A stretch of 64,000 nt of DNA, taken from Planomicrobium sp. Y74. GTDB taxonomy: Bacteria; Bacillota; Bacilli; Bacillales_A; Planococcaceae. How positions within the stretch are numbered: position 1 is the first letter of the stretch; every line of letters begins with the position of its first letter. Position numbers and translations under genes: made by a program. Location of the stretch: positions 496,001-560,000 of the forward strand of contig NZ_RCWH01000001.1 in assembly GCF_003668635.1 (NCBI RefSeq), in the 5' to 3' direction. Of the stretch, positions 17,664 to 25,986 are shown piece by piece. The notes beneath the pieces were generated by a model, which ran no database searches, was not told the DNA's origin, and saw only the letters and a list, made by a program, of their open reading frames with translations.

Positions 17664-18814
17664 GCAATCACCCGCCCTTCGCTTGTGCGCAGAATTTTCA
17701 ATTCTGTTTTTCTGCTCCACTTCGGTATATATTTTTTGACGCTTTCAAGGTTGTCTGTCATAAGGTAAGTCGTATAAGGCAATTCCGTATGAAGGTCCAA
17801 ATGGGCAATCATCGAAGCGAAAGGCATTGTTGAATTGTTTTTCGAAATCACCGACAGCAGTTCAAGTGCGTGCTGTCTTTGCCTGCTTCCTTCACCAGAA
17901 GCCAAATAGAGATAAGGAATCTTGCCGGCGGACCGGACGTTGATTGCTATAGCATAAGGCACACCTTCACTGAAGCAGTTTTCAATATAAGAGGCCAATT
18001 CTTCGATTCTTTCTTCCAGATTCGATATCGTCGCATAGCGGTCAGCGACATTCAGTACAAAAAACATCGCTTCATTCGCCACATGGTTGTAGACTTTCGT
18101 CTGATAAGTCTGCATTCTGGCACTTGCCTTCCAGTGTATCTGATTGAATTGGTCTGTCGAGACGTAATCACGTGTGCCGATCGGCTGGAAGGGATCTTCA
18201 AACAACGAATGCCGCAAATTGAATTGGCCCGGTTTTTGTTTTGATGGTGCATAGCGGAATTGATATTTGCGCAGTTTCGGATAAACAAGATGTTCTTGCA
18301 GAATCATTCCACCGTATTCGAGCATCAGGCTCCCCTGGCCGAACGGATGAGGAATCGATAATTCCATTTTCTTAATGCGGGACAAGCCTCGGCGATGCCC
18401 TGTAACCGGCACTTTTAAAACCATCGTCTCTTTATATCCCACCGTAAAAGGGATATCAAGTTCAACAAGCTCCGTATAATTGCCTGCTTCCTGGCCTACT
18501 GGTATAACTGTGTCAATAAACCAGATTTTCAGGTTAGCGCCCCAAACAGGCAATCCTTTATTTTCAAAGGACAGCTCCCAATGCGAATTTCCGCCATTCA
18601 AGACTCTTTTTCGGATTTTTGTATTCTTAAAAACGAGTTTATCTCCCAGTCTCGAAAAATAAGCTAATTGCAGTGCTGCAATAAAGCCGATGAATGCCGT
18701 AATCGCAGCAGCTGTAAATTGAAGAAACACCATAGACATAACGAATAGAACGACAGTGAAGCCGAGAGCTGTTTTAGTGCTTTTTATTCCGTAATCATGG
18801 CGGATCCAATTCAT
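17660..18814 (-). CDS. DUF58 domain-containing protein (membrane-anchored)
   Basis: A 384-aa protein. Two hydrophobic helices lie in the first 55 residues. The DUF58 signature (PFQPIGTRDYVSTDQFNQIHWKASAR) sits near residues 198-225, and a degenerate VWA-like region follows. I use ATG 18814 (MNWIRHDYG), nine bases after a GAGG and just past the MoxR stop; an upstream TTG at 18829 would overlap MoxR. This longer, anchored form is typical of MoxR-DUF58-TgpA operons. Partners are presumably the ATPase before it and the DUF4129 protein after it. Confidence 0.88.
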   Translation of the reverse strand: MNWIRHDYGIKSTKTALGFTVVLFVMSMVFLQFTAAAITAFIGFIAALQLAYFSRLGDKLVFKNTKIRKRVLNGGNSHWELSFENKGLPVWGANLKIWFIDTVIPVGQEAGNYTELVELDIPFTVGYKETMVLKVPVTGHRRGLSRIKKMELSIPHPFGQGSLMLEYGGMILQEHLVYPKLRKYQFRYAPSKQKPGQFNLRHSLFEDPFQPIGTRDYVSTDQFNQIHWKASARMQTYQTKVYNHVANEAMFFVLNVADRYATISNLEERIEELASYIENCFSEGVPYAIAINVRSAGKIPYLYLASGEGSRQRQHALELLSVISKNNSTMPFASMIAHLDLHTELPYTTYLMTDNLESVKKYIPKWSRKTELKILRTSEGRVIA

Positions 18815-18815
18815 G

Positions 18816-19751
18816 TCAGTAAGCCTCAACCGGGGATGCCACTGACGAGGAAATCTCTTTGAGCAATGTCTCTGGATCCTGGACCAGCATTCCTTCGACC
18901 GTCAACAGAAGACGATGGACAGCTACTGGTTCAAGTATGTACTTGACGTCATCAGGTGTTACAAAATCGCGGCCATCCAAATAAGCTTTTCCTTGGGCAG
19001 CGTGGACCAGGGCGAGCGCTGCACGGGAACTGAGACCAAGTTCGATTGATGGATGTTCACGGGTTGCGCGCACCAAATTGAGGATATATTTTTCGATATC
19101 TTCGTGGACACTGACTTCACTTGCACCCTTGGACCAAGCCGCCACATCATCAACTGATGCAATGCTCATTATCTCCTTTTTATGGGAGACGTTATCCCGG
19201 AAGTTTCGGATAATCGACATTTCTTCATCATAATTTGGATAGCCGATTTCCAGTCGGAACAGAAAACGGTCCAATTGCGCAGCCGGTAATGGAAAAGTCC
19301 CTTGCTGGGATTCAACCGGATTTTGTGTAGCAATGACCATGAACGGCTGTGGCAGCTGCAAAGTCTCACCATCGATTGTCGCCTGTTTTTCTTCCATGGA
19401 CTCAAGCAAGCTTGACTGCGTCCGCGGGGTGGCCCGGTTAATTTCGTCAGCCAGTAAAATATTTGCCATTACTGCGCCGGGGCGAAGTTCGAACTCCTGA
19501 TTCTTTGGATTGAAGAACCTGATGCCCGTCACGTCTGACGGCAACACATCCGGCGTAAACTGAAGCCGGCGGAACATACCGCTGAAGGAGCCGGCAAAAG
19601 CTTTTGCCATCCATGTTTTTCCTGATCCCGGAACGCTTTCAAGCAATACGTGGCCTTGTTGGATCAATGCAATCAACATAAAGTCGACTTCTTTTTCACG
19701 GCCTACAACCAAATGATTCAAATGCTCTTTCACTTCGTTTAACTTCCCCAT
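18816..19751 (-). CDS. MoxR family AAA+ ATPase (second copy)
   Basis: A 311-aa ATPase with Walker A SVPGSGKT near residue 38, Walker B LLADEINRATPRTQSSLLE, sensor IATQNPVESQQGTFPLP and a C-terminal lid (LGLSSRAALALVHAAQGKAYLDGRDFV). It shares the MoxR core with the gene at 2077-3069 but belongs to a different subgroup and heads a separate three-gene operon. An AAAGGGG site precedes the ATG. Likely acts on the DUF58/DUF4129 membrane proteins downstream. Confidence 0.9.
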   Translation of the reverse strand: MGKLNEVKEHLNHLVVGREKEVDFMLIALIQQGHVLLESVPGSGKTWMAKAFAGSFSGMFRRLQFTPDVLPSDVTGIRFFNPKNQEFELRPGAVMANILLADEINRATPRTQSSLLESMEEKQATIDGETLQLPQPFMVIATQNPVESQQGTFPLPAAQLDRFLFRLEIGYPNYDEEMSIIRNFRDNVSHKKEIMSIASVDDVAAWSKGASEVSVHEDIEKYILNLVRATREHPSIELGLSSRAALALVHAAQGKAYLDGRDFVTPDDVKYILEPVAVHRLLLTVEGMLVQDPETLLKEISSSVASPVEAY

Positions 19752-19782
19752 TTAACGCACCCCTTTGAATTATGTATGTTTA

Positions 19783-19971
19783 TTATTTACTTGGTTCCTG
19801 CGTATATTTATAGATTGTTTTTCCATGGTGAAAAGCTTCTCCGCGGAAATGCTTGAAATCTTCCCTGGCGATCAATACCGTACGGAAGTCTAGGAAATCC
19901 TCTTTTTCAACAGTTAAAGATTCGATTTCACCTGATTTTAACTGGTCTAACAATTCATTGTAATCTGTCAT
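19783..19971 (-). CDS. Small conserved-looking hypothetical protein, 62 aa
   Basis: A 62-aa acidic N-half (MTDYNELLDQLKSGEIESLTVEKEDFLDFRTV is the opening region) followed by a basic C-half. No signal peptide, helix or Cys motif. It is preceded by AAAAGGAGAA at good spacing, and lies 31 bases upstream of the MoxR ATG on the same strand, so it may be the leader gene of that operon. I do not recognise it; the strong ribosome site and consistent codon use support a real gene. Confidence 0.7.
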   Translation of the reverse strand: MTDYNELLDQLKSGEIESLTVEKEDFLDFRTVLIAREDFKHFRGEAFHHGKTIYKYTQEPSK

Positions 19972-20155
19972 TTTTTAATTCTCCTTTTCCAATATTTCCA
20001 ACGCTTCAAGTCTGTTATAATACTTAACGGACAAAGAGTTTGCCGTTATCCGGCAGACCTCTTCCATTTATTATACAACATGCATAGTTTTCAGACAGTG
20101 ATTGTTTTACCATAAAACGGCAAAACTTGTCTTTGACATTTTAGGAGGATATTTT

Positions 20156-20764
20156 ATGCTGCGCTTTTTAATGAAACACAAACTTTTATACATGCTCCCA
20201 ATCGCTTATGGATTATACAATCTGGCGTTTAAGGATATCTCTATTTTTTGGTATATGTATACTTTTGCGTTATTGATATTAATGTCAGCCGCCATTCTGT
20301 TTGGTGAAATCCATGAAGAAATGCGGACCTGGAAATCCTTTGCTTACGGGATTGCTGCAGCTGCTGCCATGTATCTAATACTGTTTGCCGGCTACCATCT
20401 GCTGCAAATGCTGGGTGTAGGCTCAGCTTCTTCCACCGCTGACTTCCTTGAAATTTTCACTCCGGCATCGGTCTGGCATCTGTTATTATTGATGTTCATC
20501 GTTGTGCCGGGTGAGGAATTATTTTGGCGAGGCTTTGTTCAGCAGCAGCTTAAGCAATATGTACCTGCTTCTATAGCTATTCCGGTCGCATCAGTTCTTT
20601 TTGGCCTGACCTTATTGCTGGCGGATTTCTGGCCGGGCATTTTTGCAGGAACGGCAGTCGGCTTAGTACTCGGTTATCTCTACGAAAAGAAAAAAAGCAT
20701 GCCCGCTCTTATCATCGCCCATCTAATATTAATGGTGTTAATTTTTATTGTTTTTCCTTTTTGA
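20156..20764 (+). CDS. CPBP-family intramembrane protein (Abi/CAAX protease-like)
   Basis: A 202-aa protein of about six helices. GEELFWRGF near residue 120 is motif 1 (EExxxR) of CPBP proteases. Motif 2, normally FxxxH, reads FGLTLLL here with no His, and motif 3 keeps a His (IIAHLI) but no Asn. It may therefore be an inactive or divergent family member. The start is ATG 20156 because AGGAGG lies seven bases before it; the open frame extends upstream to 20102 without a ribosome site. Monocistronic, followed by repeat D. Confidence 0.75.
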   Translation: MLRFLMKHKLLYMLPIAYGLYNLAFKDISIFWYMYTFALLILMSAAILFGEIHEEMRTWKSFAYGIAAAAAMYLILFAGYHLLQMLGVGSASSTADFLEIFTPASVWHLLLLMFIVVPGEELFWRGFVQQQLKQYVPASIAIPVASVLFGLTLLLADFWPGIFAGTAVGLVLGYLYEKKKSMPALIIAHLILMVLIFIVFPF

Positions 20765-20768
20765 TATT

Positions 20769-20886
20769 AAAAGCGGAAGCGCCCGTTTAGCCCCGACAAG
20801 CGCTGGAAGCCTTGACGGTAATTGCGTTCTTTGCCACTAACGGTAAGGCTGAAGCGACTCGAGGGGCTGGGCGCTGGAGTCTGGAC
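20769..20886 (+). repeat. 118-bp structured repeat, unit D
   Basis: Same ends and same outer stem as unit A (CGCCCGTTTAGCCCC with GGGGCTGGGCG), but the inner stem is AGCCTTGACGG with ACGGTAAGGCT instead of GGATTTGACC with GGGTAAATCC. It begins five bases after the CPBP stop and could also act as a transcription barrier. Confidence 0.85.
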
Positions 20887-20890
20887 GATA

Positions 20891-20927
20891 GAAAAGCGCA
20901 GGCGCCCGTTCAGCTGGGCAGTCTGGA
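20891..20927 (+). repeat. Shrunken repeat copy, unit E
   Basis: Starts GAAAAGCGCAGGCGCCCGTT and jumps to CAGCTGGGC then AGTCTGGA. It keeps both ends and the foot of the outer stem but has lost the whole centre, as if an internal deletion removed the hairpin. Confidence 0.7.
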
Positions 20928-21041
20928 AAGAGAAATATTTCTTTCTTAGCTTTATTAAACAAAAAAATTTACTTATTTTTAAATAATAATGAAACGATTT
21001 CCATTTTCATGCGTCTACTTTATAAAGGGAGTGAATTTAAT

Positions 21042-21716
21042 ATGAATAAAAAATTATTTTTTGCAGCATCTGTATTGACACTTAGTGGTTTAATGGCTGC
21101 CTGCGGGTCGGATGAAACATCTGAAAGCACCACTCAGGACACAGCTACTGAAACTGTACAAAATCAAAACGAAACAGCAACTTCAGAAGAAACTGCACCG
21201 GAAGAAAGCACTGAAGCTGAAAGTGCTGATCAGGAAGAAGCCACAGAAGAACCTGCCGAAGAGAGCGCAGAGCCTGCACAGGAAAATTCTGCTGCAACTG
21301 AAGGCACATTGACTGTCAGTGAATCGCAATCATATGAATTTTATTTATTGCCAGGTTACGAACTGACTGCTGAAGAGCCCAACAAAGATGTAATCTTTTC
21401 ATCTGAAAATGACGAGTTGTTTATGCGGGTAGAAACTTTCAAACCGGAAGAAGCAGATTTTGCATTCGCCGACGATTCCATTCAACAAACTTTGAAAGCT
21501 GCGAACGAAGGTGCCGAGCTGACAGAATTGCCGGCTTTTGAAGAAGCTGAATTCAAAAGTTCCACTGTTTATGAAATCCCAACAGAAAACGGTAAAGTTA
21601 CGGGGGCAGTTTTTGAAAAAGAAGGTTTGATCGTTAAACTTACAATCTTTGACCACACCGACGCTGGAGTTACAGAAGAATTCCTTAATATGGGCAAAAC
21701 GATTACTGCTGAATAA
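21042..21716 (+). CDS. Lipoprotein with Glu/Thr-rich linker
   Basis: A 224-aa protein. Signal peptide with lipobox L-M-A-A-C gives a lipidated Cys near residue 21. Residues 22-90 are a Glu/Thr/Ser/Ala spacer, typical for reaching through the wall. Residues 95-224 form a compact acidic domain (YEFYLLPGYELTAEEPNKDV..., GKVTGAVFEKEGLIVKLTIFD) that I cannot assign. Start is ATG 21042 with AAAGGGAGTG upstream; a longer frame from 21009 would spoil the signal peptide. Single gene, ending at a strong bidirectional terminator shared with mhqR. Confidence 0.82.
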   Translation: MNKKLFFAASVLTLSGLMAACGSDETSESTTQDTATETVQNQNETATSEETAPEESTEAESADQEEATEEPAEESAEPAQENSAATEGTLTVSESQSYEFYLLPGYELTAEEPNKDVIFSSENDELFMRVETFKPEEADFAFADDSIQQTLKAANEGAELTELPAFEEAEFKSSTVYEIPTENGKVTGAVFEKEGLIVKLTIFDHTDAGVTEEFLNMGKTITAE

Positions 21717-21767
21717 CGAGCAATTGGTTTACCTCGCTAGGCGCAGCAAATTAGGTATAAGCAAAAG

Positions 21768-21805
21768 AAAACCGGCTATCCTGGAATTCCAGGATAACCG
21801 GTTTT
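21768..21805. terminator. Bidirectional terminator between lipoprotein gene and mhqR
   Basis: A 16-bp near-perfect stem (AAACCGG...CCTGG / CCAGG...CCGGTTT) with an AATT loop, T-run on the plus strand and A-run on the other side, between convergent genes. Confidence 0.92.
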
Positions 21806-21810
21806 TTCAA

Positions 21811-22254
21811 TCAATAGGACAAATCTTTAATGGAAAGCCCCAGTTTTTTCATCAATTCGATAGCTGTGTCTTTTTCTTCCGGTGACAACGCATCTGTTAA
21901 TTCATGAAGATGTTTTTCATGTTCCGGAAATATACGTGCCATAAACTCTTTTCCCTCTTCGGAAATTTCGGCATAGGTAACCCGACGATCTGTCGGGCAG
22001 TTAACCCGGGCAATATACCCACGTTTTTCCAATTTATCAATTACATACGTAATTGATCCACTCGCAAGCAGTATTTTTCCGCCGATTTTCTGAAGAGGCT
22101 GTTTTCCTTTATGGTAAAGCAATTCCATTACGGCAAATTCTGTAGGATTTACCCCATTGGCTTGAAAAAATAGATTGGCCTGTTCGGAAATTGCTTTATG
22201 TGCTCGGGACATGACAATAAATAATTTTAAAGATCTCCTTATTTCTTCATTCAT
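21811..22254 (-). CDS. mhqR: MarR-family regulator MhqR
   Basis: A 147-aa winged-helix protein. GVNPTEFAVMELLYHKG, ILLASGSITYVIDKLEKRGY and CPTDRRVTYAEI are close to B. subtilis MhqR (YkvE) as I recall it; length also agrees. MhqR represses quinone and azo-compound detoxification genes and is released by methylhydroquinone or catechol stress. None of its usual targets is in this window. Start taken at ATG 22254; an in-frame GTG nine bases earlier is an alternative. A Cys at about residue 109 is present, but MhqR sensing is not cysteine based in B. subtilis to my knowledge. Confidence 0.8.
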   Translation of the reverse strand: MNEEIRRSLKLFIVMSRAHKAISEQANLFFQANGVNPTEFAVMELLYHKGKQPLQKIGGKILLASGSITYVIDKLEKRGYIARVNCPTDRRVTYAEISEEGKEFMARIFPEHEKHLHELTDALSPEEKDTAIELMKKLGLSIKDLSY

Positions 22255-22345
22255 ACTATCCACTCTTTTCCACTTATTAAACGCTATAAATTAGATTATA
22301 GCCTTTTTCCAAGCAAATGGCATCCCCAGAGTTTTACGTCGAGTA

Positions 22346-23695
22346 TTAACCAATAATGACACGTTCCTTCGGATAATGGAATTTCGTCGGATCGGTTTTG
22401 CCTCCGATAGTAAACAGGAAGGAAATTAGCCCGACACGTCCTATGAACATCAATACCATAATCGTCAACTTGCCGAAAGAAGAAAGATCATCTGTAATAC
22501 CAAGAGACATTCCACAAGTTCCGAATGCACTTGTTATCTCAAAAATGATTTCAATTGCCGATGCTTCCGGTTCAGTGATGAACAAAATCATTGTGGAAAC
22601 AATGACCATAAAGACAGCAAGGATAATCACTGCATATGAACGGAATACATCAATCAGCTGAATTTCCCTTTTGAAGATTTGAATCGTATTCTTGCTTCTT
22701 GCAAAGTTAATCAGGAACAAGATGGCGATTGCCAAGGTGGTTGTCCGAATACCGCCACCGGCAGAGCTCGGCGAAGCTCCAATGAACATCAGGACACTCA
22801 TGAATACATTGGTAGCCTCGTCAAACTGGGTAATATCAAATGTTACCAGACCTCCGGATCTTGATGAGACAGAGTGGAAAATAGCTGCGAATAAGGTTTC
22901 ATGCCACGATAAATCCTTGAATGCTCTGAATGATTCAAGGGCCAGTATCCCCAACGTACCAATTGCTAGCAGGATTCCAAATGTGCTGACTGTGATTTTT
23001 GTAAATAAGGAAAAGCGGAAGTTCTTATCCTGGTTCGATAGAAACTCCTTTAGCTCTATCAATACAGGAAAACCGATTGCCCCGAGTATGATAAGAATCA
23101 TATTGATCACCTGGACAAAATAATCATTGAAATACGGCACAAGCGATGCACCGGTAATGTCAAATCCACCATTTGTCGTTGCAGTGACTGATGCAAAAAC
23201 CCCCTGCAGCAAAGCTTCTCCAAATGTATCGTAAAATTGCATGAAATAAAGCGTAAGGATAATTGCACCAATCAGTTCAATCAATAACAGAATTGAGATG
23301 ATATTGCGAATCAGCTTGACAACCCCAGCCATGCTCAATTGGTTATGGTCAACCATGATCAATTGGCGCTCGCGGAGCCCGATCCGCTTTCCTACCAATA
23401 GCCAGAAGAAAGTTCCGATCGACATGATGCCGATGCCACCCAGCTGAAGTATGATCATCAGCAGCACAATGCCAAAAACTGTGTAGGTCTCCGAAATATT
23501 AATTACTGTCAGGCCTGTGACACTAACGGCACTTATGGCCGTAAAGAGTGTATCGATCAAAGGAATGCTGACTCCATCCTGATGAACCCCTGGAAGCCTC
23601 AGTAAAAGGAAAGACATGGCGATTGCGGCAAAATAATAAGCCGCTATTGCCTGTGCTGGTGTTAGATTACGAATTTTTTGGAACGATTTATTCAT
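22346..23695 (-). CDS. ktrD: Potassium uptake protein KtrD/KtrB
   Basis: A 449-aa Trk/Ktr/HKT superfamily channel subunit with four P-loop repeats; filter-like segments are seen at AVSVTGLTVI (near 55-64), TATTNGGFDITGA (near 172), SSRSGGLVTFD (near 277) and GTCGMSLG (near 397), each with the conserved Gly. It moves K+ (with Na+) and needs a KtrC/KtrA-type regulatory ring, which is not encoded here, as for unlinked B. subtilis ktrC/ktrD. The ATG has AAAGGATTT upstream. Monocistronic. Confidence 0.88.
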   Translation of the reverse strand: MNKSFQKIRNLTPAQAIAAYYFAAIAMSFLLLRLPGVHQDGVSIPLIDTLFTAISAVSVTGLTVINISETYTVFGIVLLMIILQLGGIGIMSIGTFFWLLVGKRIGLRERQLIMVDHNQLSMAGVVKLIRNIISILLLIELIGAIILTLYFMQFYDTFGEALLQGVFASVTATTNGGFDITGASLVPYFNDYFVQVINMILIILGAIGFPVLIELKEFLSNQDKNFRFSLFTKITVSTFGILLAIGTLGILALESFRAFKDLSWHETLFAAIFHSVSSRSGGLVTFDITQFDEATNVFMSVLMFIGASPSSAGGGIRTTTLAIAILFLINFARSKNTIQIFKREIQLIDVFRSYAVIILAVFMVIVSTMILFITEPEASAIEIIFEITSAFGTCGMSLGITDDLSSFGKLTIMVLMFIGRVGLISFLFTIGGKTDPTKFHYPKERVIIG

Positions 23696-23795
23696 ATGCT
23701 GGAAATCCTTTCGACTTCGGTTATCTACCTATTCTAAGTAAACTACTTGAAAAAAGAAAGGGAAATCCGAAATTCCCCTTTTATGCATTCAAAAA

Positions 23796-23820
23796 ACAGC
23801 AGAAAAGTACTTTCTGCTGT
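23796..23820 (-). terminator. Terminator after rsgI
   Basis: A 10-bp perfect stem ACAGCAGAAA/TTTCTGCTGT with a 5-base loop and TTTTTT on the minus strand, 8 bases past the rsgI stop. Confidence 0.92.
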
Positions 23821-23827
23821 AATGATT

Positions 23828-25039
23828 TCACTCTTTCATATTTTTCTTTTTATTGTCATTCTGTGGCTTGTCCAATGTACCATTCGGCTGTGCAGAATTA
23901 CTTTTCACTTTTGAATCTTGCTGTCCGGAAACTGCAGGTTTTGATTTTTCTTTGTTATCCTGCGCTTTTGAAGATTTTTCTTTGTTGTCCCCTTTGTTAT
24001 CCTTCTTTTTTTGCTGGCCAGGAGCCTCTTTAACTTCTTTTTTTACAGGAGCTCCATCTGTTTTAGTATTGGCTTCTTTTTTAATTTGGCCAGGAGCTTC
24101 ATGGCGCTTCTCCTGTCCTGGTGGATTAGGGTTCCCTTTTTCAGCAGCTGGTGTTTCTTGGCGTTTTTCCTGACCCCGCGGTACTTCTTTTTCTTTTCCA
24201 GAAGGACTATTTTTAGCTTGGGCGTCTGCTTTTTCTTTATCTTCTTTAACTTTAACTTGTTCTTCCTTCTTCTCGGCTTTCTCAGCTGATTTCAGATCTT
24301 TTTCCATTTGCTTATCGTTAGCCGGTTGGTTTTCTTTTTCGTTAAATAGCTGACCATTTTTTTCTTTTGCGGGGTTGTCTTCAGCTTTTTCACTCTTCAG
24401 CTTTTGTGAGTTGCTGATCAATTGCCCGACCGGAACACTTTTTTCCACGGAAGTTCTCCATTGCTTTTTCGAAGCTTCTTTCAGCTTTACTGTTACATTT
24501 TTAGCCATCGCTTTAGCGGAGATTGCCATAACAGAATCTACGACCGCCTCATCAGCAACTTCGTCTTCTTCGTCAGCCACCGTGGTAATAACGATTTCAT
24601 CAGTAGTTTCCTTCATCGACAAGGCAATCACTTCATCAAGCACCTCTTCGAGCGGATGATTCTTCCAATCTCCAAGTTCTCCTATCAATTCACGTCCGTC
24701 TGCGTTTAAGTCACGAACGGATACAACTTCATATTCCTCGTCGATTCCCAACTCAATCCCCGGGTTCACCTGAATCTGGACATAAGCAAAAGCTTCCTGT
24801 CTTGGCAACAGTACGGACAGGAACAAAACAGCGACTGCCAAAGCAGCGATAACAGGCGCCCAAACCGGTTTCCTGGTCTTATGCTTATTCGTTGAAGCAA
24901 GCTGTGCGGGATAGAATAAACCTTCCTCACCCACAGCTATTTTCCCTGCGGGCCGGCCTTGGACAAACTCCCCGTTTTGCCCCATAAAAATGGCAAACTC
25001 TTCATTCAATTCGATACACAGTCCTTTTTGCATTCTCAT
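23828..25039 (-). CDS. rsgI: Anti-sigma-I factor RsgI
   Basis: A 403-aa single-pass protein. Residues 1-55 form the cytoplasmic RsgI N-terminal domain (KGLCIELNEEFAIFM). One helix at about 60-80 is followed by an extracellular domain opening with VQIQVNPGIELGIDEEYEVVS, the conserved RsgI region. The last 180 residues are Lys/Glu/Asn/Gln-rich with imperfect repeats around PGQEK/PGQ, low complexity. RsgI sequesters SigI and releases it on envelope or heat stress. The ATG at 25039 overlaps the sigI stop by one base (TGATG). Confidence 0.9.
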   Translation of the reverse strand: MRMQKGLCIELNEEFAIFMGQNGEFVQGRPAGKIAVGEEGLFYPAQLASTNKHKTRKPVWAPVIAALAVAVLFLSVLLPRQEAFAYVQIQVNPGIELGIDEEYEVVSVRDLNADGRELIGELGDWKNHPLEEVLDEVIALSMKETTDEIVITTVADEEDEVADEAVVDSVMAISAKAMAKNVTVKLKEASKKQWRTSVEKSVPVGQLISNSQKLKSEKAEDNPAKEKNGQLFNEKENQPANDKQMEKDLKSAEKAEKKEEQVKVKEDKEKADAQAKNSPSGKEKEVPRGQEKRQETPAAEKGNPNPPGQEKRHEAPGQIKKEANTKTDGAPVKKEVKEAPGQQKKKDNKGDNKEKSSKAQDNKEKSKPAVSGQQDSKVKSNSAQPNGTLDKPQNDNKKKNMKE

Positions 25040-25788
25040 CAACGCAACCGCCCCTTTAGATAGTCCTTTAAATAATGCAAATCACTCATCAACAATAAAG
25101 CGACCGCAATTATGTATTTTCTATTGCGCTCGATCGTTTTTCGCGATACCTCCACCAGTTGCTCTATCTCTTTAACCGGCAATTTTCTTTTTTGAAGCAG
25201 ATACTGCTTATATTCTTCTGTTTCTGCAACCAATTGTGCAATTTGTATCGCTGTCGTCCTGGCGTCTTCATGGGAAGGCGACACTTTCACCAGATCCTGG
25301 AAGGACATTCCGTAACCGGAAAGTAAGTTTTCATATTCAGCAATTTCTTCCCTGCGGACAGCCGCTTGCTGCTGCTCGGAAAAATCTTGTATCGAAGCTG
25401 AAGTATCAATGCCGCTGCGAAAATCATCTGCTTCAGATAATCCTTGAAAATCATGCACGAACTCTTTCCTGCCGGCTTCCTTGCGAATGAAATCAATAAC
25501 TCTTCTTCTGATGACCATGTGTGCAAACGTCAAAAAAGATGCATTCTTTTCCTGATTGAAGCCATTAACCGCTTCGTGGAAAGCTGAGAGTGCAATACTG
25601 AACTCTTCATCGTGGTCATTAATGAACCTCTTGCAAACTTGCCCTGCCGTTTTTTTCATAAATGGCGAATATGACACCAGCAAATCTTCCATTGCCTGCT
25701 TGTCTCCATTTTGGGCTTGAACTGCCAATATTTCAGCATTATTTTTCTCACCGCGGCCAAAATAACCAGCCAATACTGACAGCAGCAT
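25039..25788 (-). CDS. sigI: RNA polymerase sigma factor SigI
   Basis: A 249-aa sigma-70-related factor of the SigI group. Region 2 contains FNQEKNASFLTFAHMVIRRRVIDFIRKE; region 4-like helix-turn-helix near the C-terminus contains PVKEIEQLVEVSRKTIERNRKYI. Start at ATG 25788, eight bases after AGAGG; a GTG at 25797 is also in frame. It is coupled to its anti-sigma factor rsgI. In B. subtilis SigI responds to heat and cell-envelope stress and controls mreBH, bcrC and lytE. A sequence matching the SigI promoter core lies at 25883-25912 upstream. Confidence 0.92.
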   Translation of the reverse strand: MLLSVLAGYFGRGEKNNAEILAVQAQNGDKQAMEDLLVSYSPFMKKTAGQVCKRFINDHDEEFSIALSAFHEAVNGFNQEKNASFLTFAHMVIRRRVIDFIRKEAGRKEFVHDFQGLSEADDFRSGIDTSASIQDFSEQQQAAVRREEIAEYENLLSGYGMSFQDLVKVSPSHEDARTTAIQIAQLVAETEEYKQYLLQKRKLPVKEIEQLVEVSRKTIERNRKYIIAVALLLMSDLHYLKDYLKGRLR

Positions 25789-25882
25789 GCGGTTCACCTC
25801 TTTTCATACTTTCTCATTACTATTGATTGTAACGAGAATTGGAAAAATTGAAAAGAATGAACAATTCCTTCTATAATAATGA

Positions 25883-25912
25883 TTCGCCAGGAGTACACCG
25901 TTTTATGGGGGT
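25883..25912 (-). promoter_or_regulatory. Candidate sigma-I promoter of sigI-rsgI
   Basis: On the minus strand ACCCCC (25912-25907) and CGAA (25886-25883) appear 20 bases apart, about 95 bases before the sigI start. These are the -35 and -10 cores reported for SigI promoters in B. subtilis, where sigI is autoregulated. The spacing should be compared with known sites. Confidence 0.55.
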
Positions 25913-25950
25913 CTAAACAATAATACCTCAGTTTATTCCAAAGAAAAAAA

Positions 25951-25974
25951 GGGCGTCTTCTCTCGAAGATGCCC
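25951..25974 (-). terminator. Terminator after the TerC gene
   Basis: A 10-bp stem GGGCGTCTTC/GAAGATGCCC with one G-T pair and a TCTC loop, followed by TTTTTTTC on the minus strand. Confidence 0.92.
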
Positions 25975-25986
25975 TCTTTTAATATC

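Noticed and set aside
20035-20062. Inverted repeat AGAGTTTGCCG/CGGCAGACCTCT as operator or terminator
   Set aside because: Lies between divergent genes with no T-tract and no known operator match; kept only as a note.
23853-24709. Several Phe/Ser-rich plus-strand frames
   Set aside because: Complement of the Lys/Glu-rich RsgI tail; no ribosome sites.
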